From: Eubacterium sp.
GTDB taxonomy: Bacteria > Bacillota > Clostridia > Lachnospirales > Lachnospiraceae
Direction of reading: 5' to 3'
Length of the DNA stretch: 64,000 nucleotides
Assembly: GCA_017634555.1 (NCBI GenBank)
Contig: JAGBNF010000005.1
Coordinates: 62,001-126,000, forward strand
A program made the position numbers and the translations under genes. Positions 1 to 8,844 of this stretch are shown one piece after another. Under the pieces are notes generated by a model, which was given only the letters and a program-made list of their open reading frames with translations, searched no databases and was not told the origin of the DNA. Numbering within the stretch: position 1 is the stretch's first letter; the number at the start of each line of letters is the position of its first letter.

Positions 1-28
1 TTGACGTGCGTCAAATAGTTTATCCATC

Positions 29-56
29 AAAAAAAACTCCTATTCGGAGTTTTTTT
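29..56. terminator. bidirectional intrinsic terminator overlapping the end of the first gene
   Basis: An A-rich arm ending in CTCC (29-40) pairs with GGAG followed by a T-run (46-56) around the five-base loop TATTC. Poly-A precedes and poly-T follows the GC core, so the hairpin can end transcription from either side. The stop codon of the minus-strand gene lies inside the hairpin, so this terminates the 2432-to-40 transcript. Confidence 0.8.
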
Positions 57-972
57 CTCGTGCAACTATTTTCTCACGCATCAAAGCAGGACGATACGAC
101 ATTTTAGCCTTTCTAAGGCCCTCTAACCCCAGATCCTCTTCTCTGTTGATATACTTGTATCTATCCTTAACCTTACGGGCAAATTCCCGGTTAACGACTG
201 CATATGCTTCTCGTATTTCCGGGTCTGTCTTTTCGAAATGTACCACAAAACAGTCATCCGTCAGCCGTTCACCTATAGCAAAGGCCACGGTTCTGAACAC
301 TGATTCAGAAGAGCCGTCCGGAATTGCTATAACACATCCCTCCAGGCCAAGCACTTTCATATGATCAAGTGCATAATTGATAATTTTCTTCTCATAAAGT
401 ATTTCTTCCGATCTGTCATCTGTCCAGCTTTCAGCAATCTTCTTACATGATTGGATATTCTCTGCTGTTACATCCTCTGCCTTATATCCCGGATAAGTCT
501 CTTCAAATCTGTATATATGATTTCTCTTGCCATGATAATGTCTTCCCTGAAGCTCAGCCAGATCATCTGAATTATAAATATAATCCTTATAATCCGCATT
601 ATCGCTGAACTCAAACCGTCCCGGATATTTCTTCTCAAGCATCTCACTCTGCTCATAACTGAGCAATACGAAGCAAGGGTTTTCCCCATTTTCCGTGAAA
701 TACCCCATCAGCTTCTCCAGAACCTCGGAGCACCTCTTCTCCTGTTCTTCGGGATTCAGCTTCTCTTCACCTACATACATAGGAAAGGAGAAGGCTTTAT
801 ACTCCGTCATCCTTATTACAAAGAACTCATCTATTACAGTATAGACATAGCCGTAATACTCTCCCCACAAAATAAGAGTACCGACACTGAAATCACAGCA
901 CCGATACTCATTATTATTCAAGAGTCTACGGATTTCTTCTGTATTTTCTATAGAAGTTTTAATAAATTCCAT
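40..972 (-). CDS. DUF2156 (phosphatidylglycerol lysyltransferase C-terminal-like) protein
   Basis: A 310-residue soluble protein without signal peptide or membrane segments. The layout matches the DUF2156 family, a tandem GNAT-like fold related to the aminoacyl-transfer domain of MprF. An N-terminal half carries a short 'LILWGEYYG' segment, the middle carries 'YIYNSDDLAELQGRHYHGKRN', close to the family's D-L--L-G----KRN signature, and the C-terminal half ends in 'DLGLEGLRKAK'. No flippase domain is fused to it, so it is a free-standing acyl/aminoacyl-transferase-like protein whose substrate cannot be read from sequence. Only 20 bp separate it from the upstream membrane-protein gene, so the two are probably cotranscribed. 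An AGGTGA ribosome-binding sequence sits just before the ATG. The family call is fairly secure; the reaction is not. Confidence 0.75.
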   Translation of the reverse strand: MEFIKTSIENTEEIRRLLNNNEYRCCDFSVGTLILWGEYYGYVYTVIDEFFVIRMTEYKAFSFPMYVGEEKLNPEEQEKRCSEVLEKLMGYFTENGENPCFVLLSYEQSEMLEKKYPGRFEFSDNADYKDYIYNSDDLAELQGRHYHGKRNHIYRFEETYPGYKAEDVTAENIQSCKKIAESWTDDRSEEILYEKKIINYALDHMKVLGLEGCVIAIPDGSSESVFRTVAFAIGERLTDDCFVVHFEKTDPEIREAYAVVNREFARKVKDRYKYINREEDLGLEGLRKAKMSYRPALMREKIVAREKNSE

Positions 973-992
973 AACTCACCTGTTATTCTCTT

Positions 993-2432
993 TTACTCCG
1001 GACTATGAAGAAGCATCTCAACGTCATCAGTTCTTCCGTACTCATAAAGTGCATTCTTCAGATAAGTCTTAACATTATCCGGTGCATTTATAACGATGAT
1101 GGTGAGGAAATTATCCACATATCCGCACCACTTTCTGTATATCTCCTGGAAGTCCTTCTCTGACGGCTCCTTTGTAGCATTTGAATGATCAAAGCCTACA
1201 CCCTCTTTTGCCATCAGGATATCCTTCATCTTCATAGACTTAAACTGAACACCGTAAGCAATGAGCTGAATCTCTTCTGTTCTTACGAATGCACAGTCGT
1301 ACATTTCTGTAACAAGCGGAATAACTGCCTGACTCGGACTGCTGAAGTAATGACAGTAATAATACATATCCTCTTTACGCTTCAGTCCGTCGATATCCTG
1401 GCTGTTGTACCAGAAATATTCGCCTGTAGGGATCTCATCATCATCGGACTCAAACTTGTCCTCAAATATCTGGTCTCTCTTCTTAACCTTTTTCTTTTTC
1501 TTCTTAGGAACAGGATTTTCAGTAAGGAATGATTCCATATCCTGAATTCCCGATATTCCTGCTTCATCACTCTTAGTATCAACTCTGTCTACAGAATTAA
1601 CTGTATTGATATTAACCTGATTTACAGGGTTAACTGTGATCTTATCCTCTGACTGAGCTACAACCTTGTCATGCTCAGCAAGCGAAGCCTCTGTAGCTGA
1701 CTCGATAGCTTCATCTGAAAGAACAAATCCCTCGACCTTATTTACAGGAATTCCTTCCGGAATATCTGAAACAGCTGTTCCTTCAGGAACAAATGCGCTG
1801 TCCATCTTTGCATTATAATCAGCTCTCTCGGCATCGCTGGCAGCCTTCTTGCTGTCCTTCTGCTCTCTCTCTGCTCTGAGTGCTTCCTTGATAGCCTTTG
1901 TATCTATCTCGTTTGTCTTGGCATCTGCCTGCTCCATTGCAGCTTCGTGAGCAGCAACCTCGTTATTAACAGCCTCTGCAACTCTCAGTGCTTCCTCAGC
2001 ACTTCTTTCAGCAGCCGCAGAATTGAACTCTGCTCTGAAACCGTCTACCTTTGAAGATGAGATATCATCTTCGTCATCCTCATCTTCATAATCATCTTCG
2101 TCATCATCTTCTGAATCGGATTCGCTGTCGGAATCCTCATCTTCATCTTCCTCTGCTGAATCCTCATCTTCCTCGTCGGAATCACTCTCATCAGGCTTAA
2201 GTACCGTCGTTTCATCCTCCGACGAATCATCCCATTTAGGCTGCGGCTTTGCCTTTTCAGCCTTCTTCGGCTTTTCATCCTCATCATCCACATCACTGTT
2301 AGCCGTCTTCAGAACGTGAACTGTAACTATAATAAGTATTATAAGAAAAATAACAAGAATTGCAGCAAACACAAGAATCATCAGTGTTGAGCTGTCCAAC
2401 TCCTTGAAAAAATCCATTATCTTATCAAACAT
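993..2432 (-). CDS. membrane-anchored protein with long acidic linker, function unknown
   Basis: A 479-residue protein not recognised as a known family. It begins with a short amphipathic stretch and one strong membrane helix at about residues 17-41. A 100-residue low-complexity region rich in Asp, Glu and Ser follows (about 45-130). Next comes an Ala/Glu-rich helical segment (about 130-210), a linker with a Lys-rich patch ([10 protein letters not shown]) near residue 320, and a compact C-terminal domain of about 150 residues rich in aromatic residues (starting near '[10 protein letters not shown]'). No catalytic motif is visible. GGGAAGG eight bases before the ATG supports the start. It is probably first in a two-gene unit with the DUF2156 gene. 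The highly charged linker suggests a tethered cytoplasmic domain held away from the membrane, which is inference from composition only. Confidence 0.7.
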   Translation of the reverse strand: MFDKIMDFFKELDSSTLMILVFAAILVIFLIILIIVTVHVLKTANSDVDDEDEKPKKAEKAKPQPKWDDSSEDETTVLKPDESDSDEEDEDSAEEDEDEDSDSESDSEDDDEDDYEDEDDEDDISSSKVDGFRAEFNSAAAERSAEEALRVAEAVNNEVAAHEAAMEQADAKTNEIDTKAIKEALRAEREQKDSKKAASDAERADYNAKMDSAFVPEGTAVSDIPEGIPVNKVEGFVLSDEAIESATEASLAEHDKVVAQSEDKITVNPVNQVNINTVNSVDRVDTKSDEAGISGIQDMESFLTENPVPKKKKKKVKKRDQIFEDKFESDDDEIPTGEYFWYNSQDIDGLKRKEDMYYYCHYFSSPSQAVIPLVTEMYDCAFVRTEEIQLIAYGVQFKSMKMKDILMAKEGVGFDHSNATKEPSEKDFQEIYRKWCGYVDNFLTIIVINAPDNVKTYLKNALYEYGRTDDVEMLLHSPE

Positions 2433-2525
2433 AATAGTACCTTCCCAAAACTATACAATATAAATTTGCACGCACTTACAAGTATAACTCACAGGCTGTC
2501 AAATTTCAATTATGACATTTTTAAA

Positions 2526-2554
2526 GTGAAATGTATCCGCGGGTGTGATATACT
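2526..2554 (+). promoter_or_regulatory. candidate extended -10 promoter for gltX
   Basis: GTGAAA (2526-2531) and TATACT (2549-2554) are separated by exactly 17 bases, and TGA directly precedes the -10, giving an extended TGn motif. The -35 is weak (four of six consensus bases). It lies 56 bases before the gltX start codon and is the best-placed promoter-like sequence in the divergent gap. Confidence 0.5.
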
Positions 2555-2609
2555 ATTACAGCATAAATTTTTGACACCAAAAATCATTATGAATAAAGAG
2601 GAAGCGATT

Positions 2610-4073
2610 ATGACAAAGATCAGAACAAGATTTGCCCCAAGTCCTACGGGAAGAATGCATGTAGGAAATCTCAGAACAGCACTCTATGCTTATCTTATAG
2701 CTAAGCATGAAGGCGGTGATTTTATACTTCGTATCGAGGATACGGATCAGGAACGTGAGGTTGAAGGGGCTGTAGATATCATATACAGAACTCTCAAGAA
2801 GACAGGTCTTATCTGGGACGAAGGTCCTGATAAGGACGGCGGCGTAGGCCCATATATTCAGTCAGAAAGAATGGCAAAGGGTATATATCTCGAGTATGCC
2901 AAGAAGCTTATCGAGAAGGGTGAGGCTTATTACTGCTTCTGTGACGAGGAGCGTCTCCAGAGTCTTCATACAGATGTTCAGGGAGAAGACGGAAGCACAA
3001 AGACAATCTTCCACTATGACAAGCATTGTCTTCACCTTTCAAAGGAAGAGATCGAGAAGAATCTCGCAGAGGGTAAGCCTTACGTTATCAGACAGAACAA
3101 CCCTACAGAGGGTACAACAAGCTTTGAAGACGAGCTTTACGGAACAATCACAGTTCCTAATATCGAGCTTGACGATATGATCCTTATCAAGTCCGACGGC
3201 TTCCCTACATATAACTTTGCAAACGTAGTAGATGATCACCTCATGGGTATCACTCATGTAGTAAGAGGAAATGAGTACCTCTCATCTGCTCCTAAATACA
3301 ACAGACTTTATGAAGCATTTGGCTGGGAAGTACCTGTTTACATCCACTGCCCACTCATCACAGATGAGACACACGCAAAGCTTTCAAAGCGTTCTGGACA
3401 TTCTTCATTCGAAGACCTTCTTGAGCAGGGATTCCTTACAGAGACTGTAGTAAACTTTGTTTCACTCCTCGGCTGGGCCCCTGAAGGAAACGAAGAGATT
3501 TTTTCACTGGAAGAACTTGTTAAGCTCTTTGATTATCACCATATCTCAAAGTCACCTGCAGTTCTTGATATGACTAAGATGAAGTGGATGAACAGCGAGT
3601 ATATCAAGAAGCTTGATCCTGACACATTCTACGAGATGGCACTTCCTGTAATGAAGGAAACCATTCATAGAGACATCGATTTCAAGAAGGTAGCTTCAAT
3701 GGTTCAGACAAGAATCGAAATTCTTCCTGACATCAAGGATCAGATAGACTTCTTCGAAGCTGTACCTGATTATGATATAGAAATGTATACACATAAGAAG
3801 ATGAAGACTAATGCAGAGAATTCACTTCAGCTTCTGAAGGAGGTACGTCCTGTACTTGCCGAAGCAACTGCATTCGATAACGATTCACTCTTCGAGCTTC
3901 TGAAGAACTTCGGAACAGAGAAGGAATATAAGACAGGCTTCATCATGTGGCCTCTCAGAACAGCAATGTCCGGAAAGGCTGCAACACCGGGCGGAGCTAC
4001 AGAGCTTATGGCACTCCTCGGAAAGGAAGAGTCTCTCGCAAGAATCGACGCAGCTATCGAGAAGCTTTCATAA
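2610..4073 (+). CDS. gltX: glutamyl-tRNA synthetase
   Basis: Class I aminoacyl-tRNA synthetase that charges tRNA-Glu (or tRNA-Gln as well, in organisms with GatCAB). The 487-residue length is normal for the bacterial enzyme. The HIGH-type motif is HVGN within '[16 protein letters not shown]' at residues 5-20, and the KMSKS-type motif is 'AKLSKRSG' near residue 240. The C-terminal anticodon-binding helical domain is complete. The reading frame is open further upstream, but AGAGGA at 2597-2602 lies seven bases before the ATG at 2610 and the family starts here, so the longer version is rejected. It is the only housekeeping gene on the plus strand in this part, with its own promoter-like sequence and a strong terminator. 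Confidence 0.96.
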   Translation: MTKIRTRFAPSPTGRMHVGNLRTALYAYLIAKHEGGDFILRIEDTDQEREVEGAVDIIYRTLKKTGLIWDEGPDKDGGVGPYIQSERMAKGIYLEYAKKLIEKGEAYYCFCDEERLQSLHTDVQGEDGSTKTIFHYDKHCLHLSKEEIEKNLAEGKPYVIRQNNPTEGTTSFEDELYGTITVPNIELDDMILIKSDGFPTYNFANVVDDHLMGITHVVRGNEYLSSAPKYNRLYEAFGWEVPVYIHCPLITDETHAKLSKRSGHSSFEDLLEQGFLTETVVNFVSLLGWAPEGNEEIFSLEELVKLFDYHHISKSPAVLDMTKMKWMNSEYIKKLDPDTFYEMALPVMKETIHRDIDFKKVASMVQTRIEILPDIKDQIDFFEAVPDYDIEMYTHKKMKTNAENSLQLLKEVRPVLAEATAFDNDSLFELLKNFGTEKEYKTGFIMWPLRTAMSGKAATPGGATELMALLGKEESLARIDAAIEKLS

Positions 4074-4084
4074 TACTATAATAA

Positions 4085-4118
4085 ATCGCCGTGAAGCATA
4101 CACTTCACGGCGATCTTT
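4085..4118 (+). terminator. intrinsic terminator after gltX
   Basis: ATCGCCGTGAAG (4085-4096) pairs perfectly with CTTCACGGCGAT (4103-4114) around a six-base loop and is followed by CTTTGT. It lies 11 bases after the gltX stop. It may also stop minus-strand transcripts from the immunity-like genes, although the U-tract on that side is weak (TTTAT). Confidence 0.85.
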
Positions 4119-4121
4119 GTA

Positions 4122-4568
4122 TCATACCTCATTAAATAGGTCTTTATCCTTAATCATCATCCCCAACAAAAATTCCGAAAGACTATTTGTTATTTTAATG
4201 AATCTATCCTCTTTTGCCTCATTATAATAATATACTGGTGGATCATCCCCCTCATCTAATCTAAAAAAACAAAACATATATCCCTGGCTCATCCAGAAAA
4301 CAAAATCATTGTCTGTTAATGTATTAGAAGACTCATTTTCAACAAGTAAATCTATAGCCCCGTTTCGCAGCATTCCTATCTCATCCATGAAACAAGAGTC
4401 TCCCATCATATATCCACCATTTCCAAATTCTTTCATAAACTCTATATATGCTTGAGGAAGAACACCTTTAGGAGATAATTGCATAACTTCATTTATTTCT
4501 TTGTCAGTTGCCTTGATTGGAACTATTCCCAATTCTTTCGATTTTTTTATAATTTGATTTATATACAT
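4122..4568 (-). CDS. SUKH (SMI1/KNR4) family protein, probable immunity protein
   Basis: A 148-residue cytoplasmic protein of the SMI1/KNR4 (SUKH) superfamily. The signature 'LPQAYIEFMKEFGNGG' lies near residues 36-51, with the following 'GDSCFMDEIGML' and the later 'FCFFRLDEGDDPPVYYY' stretch typical of the fold. SUKH proteins in bacteria are mostly immunity proteins that neutralise nuclease-type polymorphic toxins. No toxin gene is present nearby, so the role here is inferred from family only. The start overlaps the end of the upstream small gene by 10 bp, so the two are translationally coupled. The gene is visibly more AT-rich than the flanking gltX and yihY-like genes, consistent with horizontal acquisition. 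Confidence 0.8.
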   Translation of the reverse strand: MYINQIIKKSKELGIVPIKATDKEINEVMQLSPKGVLPQAYIEFMKEFGNGGYMMGDSCFMDEIGMLRNGAIDLLVENESSNTLTDNDFVFWMSQGYMFCFFRLDEGDDPPVYYYNEAKEDRFIKITNSLSEFLLGMMIKDKDLFNEV

Positions 4569-4879
4569 AAGTCATTCATGTCCTTTTCATATAGTCTATA
4601 TTCCGTTTTTAGTGCCTGTTGTATTTCTATTCCGGATATAGATAGCATCTCTTGTTGTATAACTTCTACTATTTTTGAATAATCTCTTTTGTTTTCCTTA
4701 AATATAAACGCTAAGGAAATATAAATACACAGCTTTTCAACCTCACAAAAGCCTTCTCCATATTGATATTCATTCAAAATCGCATTCATTATATGCTCAT
4801 CACTATCAAATCCCATTCTGATAAACATTTCATAATCTTCGCGTATATATTCCTTTAGTTCACTATATGAAAATCTCAT
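4559..4879 (-). CDS. small helical protein, possible immunity protein (Imm3-like)
   Basis: A 106-residue, apparently all-helical soluble protein. The ATG at 4879 is chosen because AAGGGA lies nine bases upstream; an earlier TTG in frame at 4909 has no good ribosome-binding site. Features include 'YSELKEYIREDYEMF' near the N-terminus, 'EYQYGEGFCEVEKL' in the middle and a hydrophobic helix 'CIYISLAFIFKEN'. The pattern of a G-F-C/E-x-E stretch followed by a helix recalls the Imm3 family of predicted immunity proteins, but this is recognition from memory and weak. Overlap with the SUKH gene makes a two-gene immunity-like cassette. Confidence 0.55.
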   Translation of the reverse strand: MRFSYSELKEYIREDYEMFIRMGFDSDEHIMNAILNEYQYGEGFCEVEKLCIYISLAFIFKENKRDYSKIVEVIQQEMLSISGIEIQQALKTEYRLYEKDMNDLCI

Positions 4880-4934
4880 TAGACTTATTCCCTTAATATC
4901 CTTTAACAATCACGTCTAATCCTTATTAGTATAC

Positions 4935-4974
4935 AACAAAAATAAACGGCAGACGACACTCTATCGCCTACCGT
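4935..4974 (-). terminator. intrinsic terminator after the YihY/BrkB gene
   Basis: Read on the minus strand, ACGGTAGGCGA (4974-4964) pairs with TCGTCTGCCGT (4956-4946), with two G-U pairs and a seven-base loop, followed by TTATTTTTG. It lies 13 bases past the stop of the 4987-6102 gene and separates it from the small AT-rich cassette. Confidence 0.75.
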
Positions 4975-4986
4975 CTATAATAAATT

Positions 4987-6102
4987 TCATTCACCCGTTA
5001 TCTCATCATTCGTGAAATTATCATCATCGCTGACCTTCTTGAGTTTTCTCTTCTCACGTTTCTTCTTCAGCTTATCGAATGCAACTACTCTGTTTTCTTC
5101 TGTTGTTTCCGATATATCTGTGTCAATCGAACCATCGGTCACTGATTCAGTCGCATCAGCTTCCACATCAGATACATTAGTATCAGCAAGTCCTGCCTTC
5201 TCCAGCTTTCTTCTTTCCTTCTCGAGACGCTTTCTCTCTTTTTCTTCTTTCTTCTTTCTGTCTATTTCAGCATCTTCATCCTTGTATTTTACCAGATAGA
5301 GATACTCGTTGATCTGTGCACCCACAAATATCATGCTTGATACTACATAGAGCCACATCATCATAAGGATTACCATAGTGAGTGATCCGTACATATACGA
5401 ATTGAAAAGGAACTGATCTACGTAGATAGATATGATCTTTGTAACTGCAACCCATGCACCTGCAGTAAAGAGTGCGCCCGGAATCTGTCTTATAAACTTA
5501 AGACGGCGGTTCGGAACTATAGTATAGAGCAGCCAGAAAAACAGGAAGAGCACTATAAATGTTGCTCCTGTTCTAAGTCCGTAAAGGAACATTGCCAGAT
5601 TATCGAATGCAGGGAATTTATTTATAACGAAAAGTACTATCTGGGTACCGAACATGTTAAGCGGAATCATTATGATAAGCATAACCAGGAAAAGCGCAGT
5701 ATACACTGAACTGATTCCTCTGATTATCAGATAGTTTCTCTGTTCTCTCGAACGATAAACCTCATTGAGTCCGTTACGGATTGCCATAAGACCTTTAGCT
5801 GAAGACCAGAGTGCAATGACTGCCGAAATGATAGTCATCGTATAGGTTCCACCGGCATAAATGTCACTTACGATAGAAATAACGTAATCCTCAAATCTTC
5901 CCGGAATAACGTTACATATAAGATTTATCAGCTGATCCTGTGTAACAGGCAGGAATTTTGATGCAGACATAAGCAGACTGACCATAGGAAAAAAAGACAG
6001 GAAAATAAAGAACGCCGTCTGCGCCGCAAACGCACCTATATGTTCATCTGCCGTACCTTCCAGAAAATCTTTAAGTCTTCTGAGCTTCTCCTTAAATGTC
6101 AT
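4987..6102 (-). CDS. YihY/BrkB family inner-membrane protein
   Basis: A 371-residue polytopic membrane protein with six predicted helices in the first 265 residues and the family hallmark 'AAQTAFFIFLSFFPM' near residue 27. 'SSAKGLMAIRNGLNEVYR' in the first cytoplasmic loop is also typical of YihY/BrkB (formerly mis-annotated as ribonuclease BN). The physiological role of the family is unsettled. The tail from about residue 275 is a highly charged Lys/Glu/Arg coiled-coil-like region followed by an acidic Thr/Asp-rich segment, longer than in many family members. The gene ends at its own terminator and lies 49 bp downstream of the SpoIID-domain gene, so readthrough from that gene is plausible. 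Confidence 0.9.
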   Translation of the reverse strand: MTFKEKLRRLKDFLEGTADEHIGAFAAQTAFFIFLSFFPMVSLLMSASKFLPVTQDQLINLICNVIPGRFEDYVISIVSDIYAGGTYTMTIISAVIALWSSAKGLMAIRNGLNEVYRSREQRNYLIIRGISSVYTALFLVMLIIMIPLNMFGTQIVLFVINKFPAFDNLAMFLYGLRTGATFIVLFLFFWLLYTIVPNRRLKFIRQIPGALFTAGAWVAVTKIISIYVDQFLFNSYMYGSLTMVILMMMWLYVVSSMIFVGAQINEYLYLVKYKDEDAEIDRKKKEEKERKRLEKERRKLEKAGLADTNVSDVEADATESVTDGSIDTDISETTEENRVVAFDKLKKKREKRKLKKVSDDDNFTNDEITGE

Positions 6103-6151
6103 TAGAACCGGGACTCCCCTTTCTTCATGTCATTTCATCCATGCAGAACAT

Positions 6152-8728
6152 TTACTGTTCTGTAGTATCTTCAGAATTCTTCTCGTCAATCTCTTTATCA
6201 GTCGCTTTATCAGTTTCACCCTCTTCAACGGAAGCCTTATCTTTATCGGCATCCGTTGCAGAAGCAGTATCTAAATCTGACTCTAACACTTGTGAGTATA
6301 TGTTGTCAAATTTTACGTCTTTATAGTAGTGAAGCAGTATATATCTGTAGTCATTTCCGGCCTTTGCAAGAAGATCCGCTCCGTACTGTGAGAGTCCGCA
6401 GCCATGACCGAAACCACCACCATGGATGGTAAAGCCCTTTGCAGTCTTCTCTACATAATAGGTCGGGCTCGGGATCATGTTCCAGCCTTCCTGCTTTGTG
6501 CCGGTAGCTGTAACAATTGCAACCTTCTCAGGTGTGATAAGGCCTACAACATTTGTATATCCCTCAACCTTAATGGTAGCTTCACTACCCGTTATAAGCA
6601 TCTCCTGTACCACACCGCCTCGGCTTCTCTTTATAACCTCAACATTCTCAACATCACCGATGCTCTTCAGGTTCTCGTCATATTCGAAGGTGTCAGGGCC
6701 TGTCATAACCTGTATCCAGTCGGTTGATCTCTCAACTCTTTCCGGAAGGTTTCTGTTGATGGTCTCTGTCATTTCCTTGGCAGTAAACTCTATATTCCAT
6801 CTATAAAAAGGCATATCCTTCTCAATCATATCCGGATAATCCGTATTCATAAAGTTGATGAAGGAATCCTCATTTGAAAGATTCGCTATCGGCTTATCCG
6901 GTGTCTCTATATTATCGGTAAGATACGCCTCCGGCTCCTCTTCCCATATCTCGGCATTGTTACAGGTAACTCCCGCAGAAGTTGAGAAATAATACGCCAT
7001 GATAACAAAGCCGTCATGTGTCATTACCACACCATAAGTTTCATCAACCGCATCGATGCTGGTCTCCGTCTCAGGATAGTTATTGTATGCCTGACACATT
7101 ATGGTATCGTCCACATTTGCCCCGTATTCGGCAAATGTACCGTCTTCGATATGATTATAAGCATAGCCTCTTGCGCAGACTGCAAGTGCCTTCTGTGCTT
7201 CAATATCAAAGGAATTCGGAAGCTCACTGGAGATAACTCCATAGAGATATTCCTCGATTGAAAGTCCATTTACTACATAGAAGCCTTCCTCTTCACGGGT
7301 CAGCTCTATATATCCTCTGTAAGAAGGTGCACCGTAGCCTCTCTCAAGACTGCTGATTTTTACCTTTCCCTCCGGATTTTCTGCCCAGAGAGTAATGACC
7401 GTTCCTACAGGATATTCTTCCTTCCTGAATGTGAACTCGATTCCCGGCTCAAGCACTGATGGAAGGATTTCATCCTTACTCTCTCCAACCTGCATATATA
7501 TCGGTTCTTCAGGCTGTATAGTCACGGAGTCCATCACATAATCCTCATAGCCATGCTCATTCAGAAGGACTCTTATCTCTTCATTTGCGATTTCAGGAGC
7601 TTCAATGATGATTCCCTGAACCTTATCATCGGAAGAAAGAACCAGTCTGACCTCCTTATATCCGATTATCCTGTTAACGGTTTTCGGACTTACAGGTGTT
7701 CCGCCGGATATGTCATAAACCTGCATATCCTCATCAAGACTGAGCCATGCCTTTCCCTTTAGTCTTATTCTGCTGCTGTTTATGGCAAGTACTCTTCCTC
7801 TTACTGATGAAGGGCAGAATACCTGTCCTGTAATACCCTCGTTTGTGAATACTATGTCGCAGAATCTTCCGGCATCAAGCTTTGTTCCTGCCTTGACCTT
7901 CATGATCCTCTCATCACCGCCGAAAAGGAACTTGCAGCTTTCTGCTTCGGTTTCGTAAACCCACACATTTCTCAAGGTAAAGCTTCCGTCCGACGGTCCG
8001 GTGATCTTGAAGATATCACCATCCTTGGCATAAGCTTCTATGATCTTTCCCTTCAGTTCTTCGTCGACTCTTTTCAGGGAACAACTGTGATCATCGTAGC
8101 CGTCATTTATAACTATTTTTTTATTTTCATTTCTGATGGAATCAATATAGACAGTTATCCTCTCCACTCCGCTGATCTCGCCGGTTTCAAGAATATTCTG
8201 ATAGATGCGGTCGAACTCGTCTCTGCTGATGGTTGAGAGTTCGTCTCTTCCGCTGATTATGCTGCTGTAGACCTGTTTTGATACACCAAGGACATCAGCC
8301 ATGTCTTCGATACAGAGTACATTTACCTTATCACTCATATAAAGAGGATCAAAGAGCCTGTCCAGCTTCTCTCTCATCTCTTCATCCTTCGCTAAGATAA
8401 GCACCTCGTCATAGATATCACTGTAGGTGAGATCACCTGTTTCTATGGCCATAAGCTCCGAAGAAATATCTCTTGCCTGCTCCTTCGGCTGGTTTTTCAG
8501 ATAAAAAAACACAAAAATAAGCCCTGATAATAATATCAGGGATACTGCTGCAATCCATCCCGCAGCGAGGGCTTTATGTTCTTTTATAAACTTACTAATT
8601 GACACTGTTCTTCTTTTCTTTTTGACTATCCAGGATGCCGGCTCCTGCCCTTTGAGTCCCAGCCAAGGCCAGGTGGTGATCCTGCATGTATACTTCTGGA
8701 GTCCGTTCAAAGACGGCATTTCATCCAT
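6152..8728 (-). CDS. large SpoIID/LytB-domain membrane-anchored protein
   Basis: An 858-residue protein with a short cytoplasmic N-terminus, one membrane helix at about residues 52-75 and a large extracellular part. The C-terminal half (about 460-815) is a SpoIID domain, the peptidoglycan-processing lytic transglycosylase fold of sporulation. The conserved Glu lies in 'YGVISSELPNSF', then 'EAQKALAVCARGYAY', 'YYFSTSAGVTC' and the signature 'GFGHGCGLSQYGA' with a Cys where Val/Met is common. The region from 80 to 450 is not recognised and makes this about twice the usual SpoIID length. The tail is acidic and Thr/Lys-rich. The start is uncertain: the ATG at 8728 lacks a good ribosome-binding site, and a GTG in 'RRTVSIS' is an alternative. 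It is more likely a general wall-remodelling paralogue than SpoIID itself, since no sporulation neighbours are present. Confidence 0.85.
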   Translation of the reverse strand: MDEMPSLNGLQKYTCRITTWPWLGLKGQEPASWIVKKKRRTVSISKFIKEHKALAAGWIAAVSLILLSGLIFVFFYLKNQPKEQARDISSELMAIETGDLTYSDIYDEVLILAKDEEMREKLDRLFDPLYMSDKVNVLCIEDMADVLGVSKQVYSSIISGRDELSTISRDEFDRIYQNILETGEISGVERITVYIDSIRNENKKIVINDGYDDHSCSLKRVDEELKGKIIEAYAKDGDIFKITGPSDGSFTLRNVWVYETEAESCKFLFGGDERIMKVKAGTKLDAGRFCDIVFTNEGITGQVFCPSSVRGRVLAINSSRIRLKGKAWLSLDEDMQVYDISGGTPVSPKTVNRIIGYKEVRLVLSSDDKVQGIIIEAPEIANEEIRVLLNEHGYEDYVMDSVTIQPEEPIYMQVGESKDEILPSVLEPGIEFTFRKEEYPVGTVITLWAENPEGKVKISSLERGYGAPSYRGYIELTREEEGFYVVNGLSIEEYLYGVISSELPNSFDIEAQKALAVCARGYAYNHIEDGTFAEYGANVDDTIMCQAYNNYPETETSIDAVDETYGVVMTHDGFVIMAYYFSTSAGVTCNNAEIWEEEPEAYLTDNIETPDKPIANLSNEDSFINFMNTDYPDMIEKDMPFYRWNIEFTAKEMTETINRNLPERVERSTDWIQVMTGPDTFEYDENLKSIGDVENVEVIKRSRGGVVQEMLITGSEATIKVEGYTNVVGLITPEKVAIVTATGTKQEGWNMIPSPTYYVEKTAKGFTIHGGGFGHGCGLSQYGADLLAKAGNDYRYILLHYYKDVKFDNIYSQVLESDLDTASATDADKDKASVEEGETDKATDKEIDEKNSEDTTEQ

Positions 8729-8844
8729 ATACAGATTTAGGTTCCCGTATTAAAAGTGTAGGTTCAAAAATATACAGGAGTTATCGCGCATCCCAGATAT
8801 GCAGTTAATTTTTTTTCAAAAAGACCTGTTTTTTTATGGCTTAA

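Noticed and set aside
2466..2609. N-terminal extension of gltX to 2466
   Set aside because: The extension has no ribosome-binding site and covers the promoter-like sequence; AGAGGA lies seven bases before the ATG at 2610, where the family's N-terminus begins.
8815..8840. Terminator after glf from the A/T runs near 8810-8835
   Set aside because: The stem is only A-T pairs around a loop with no GC core, so it is not convincing.
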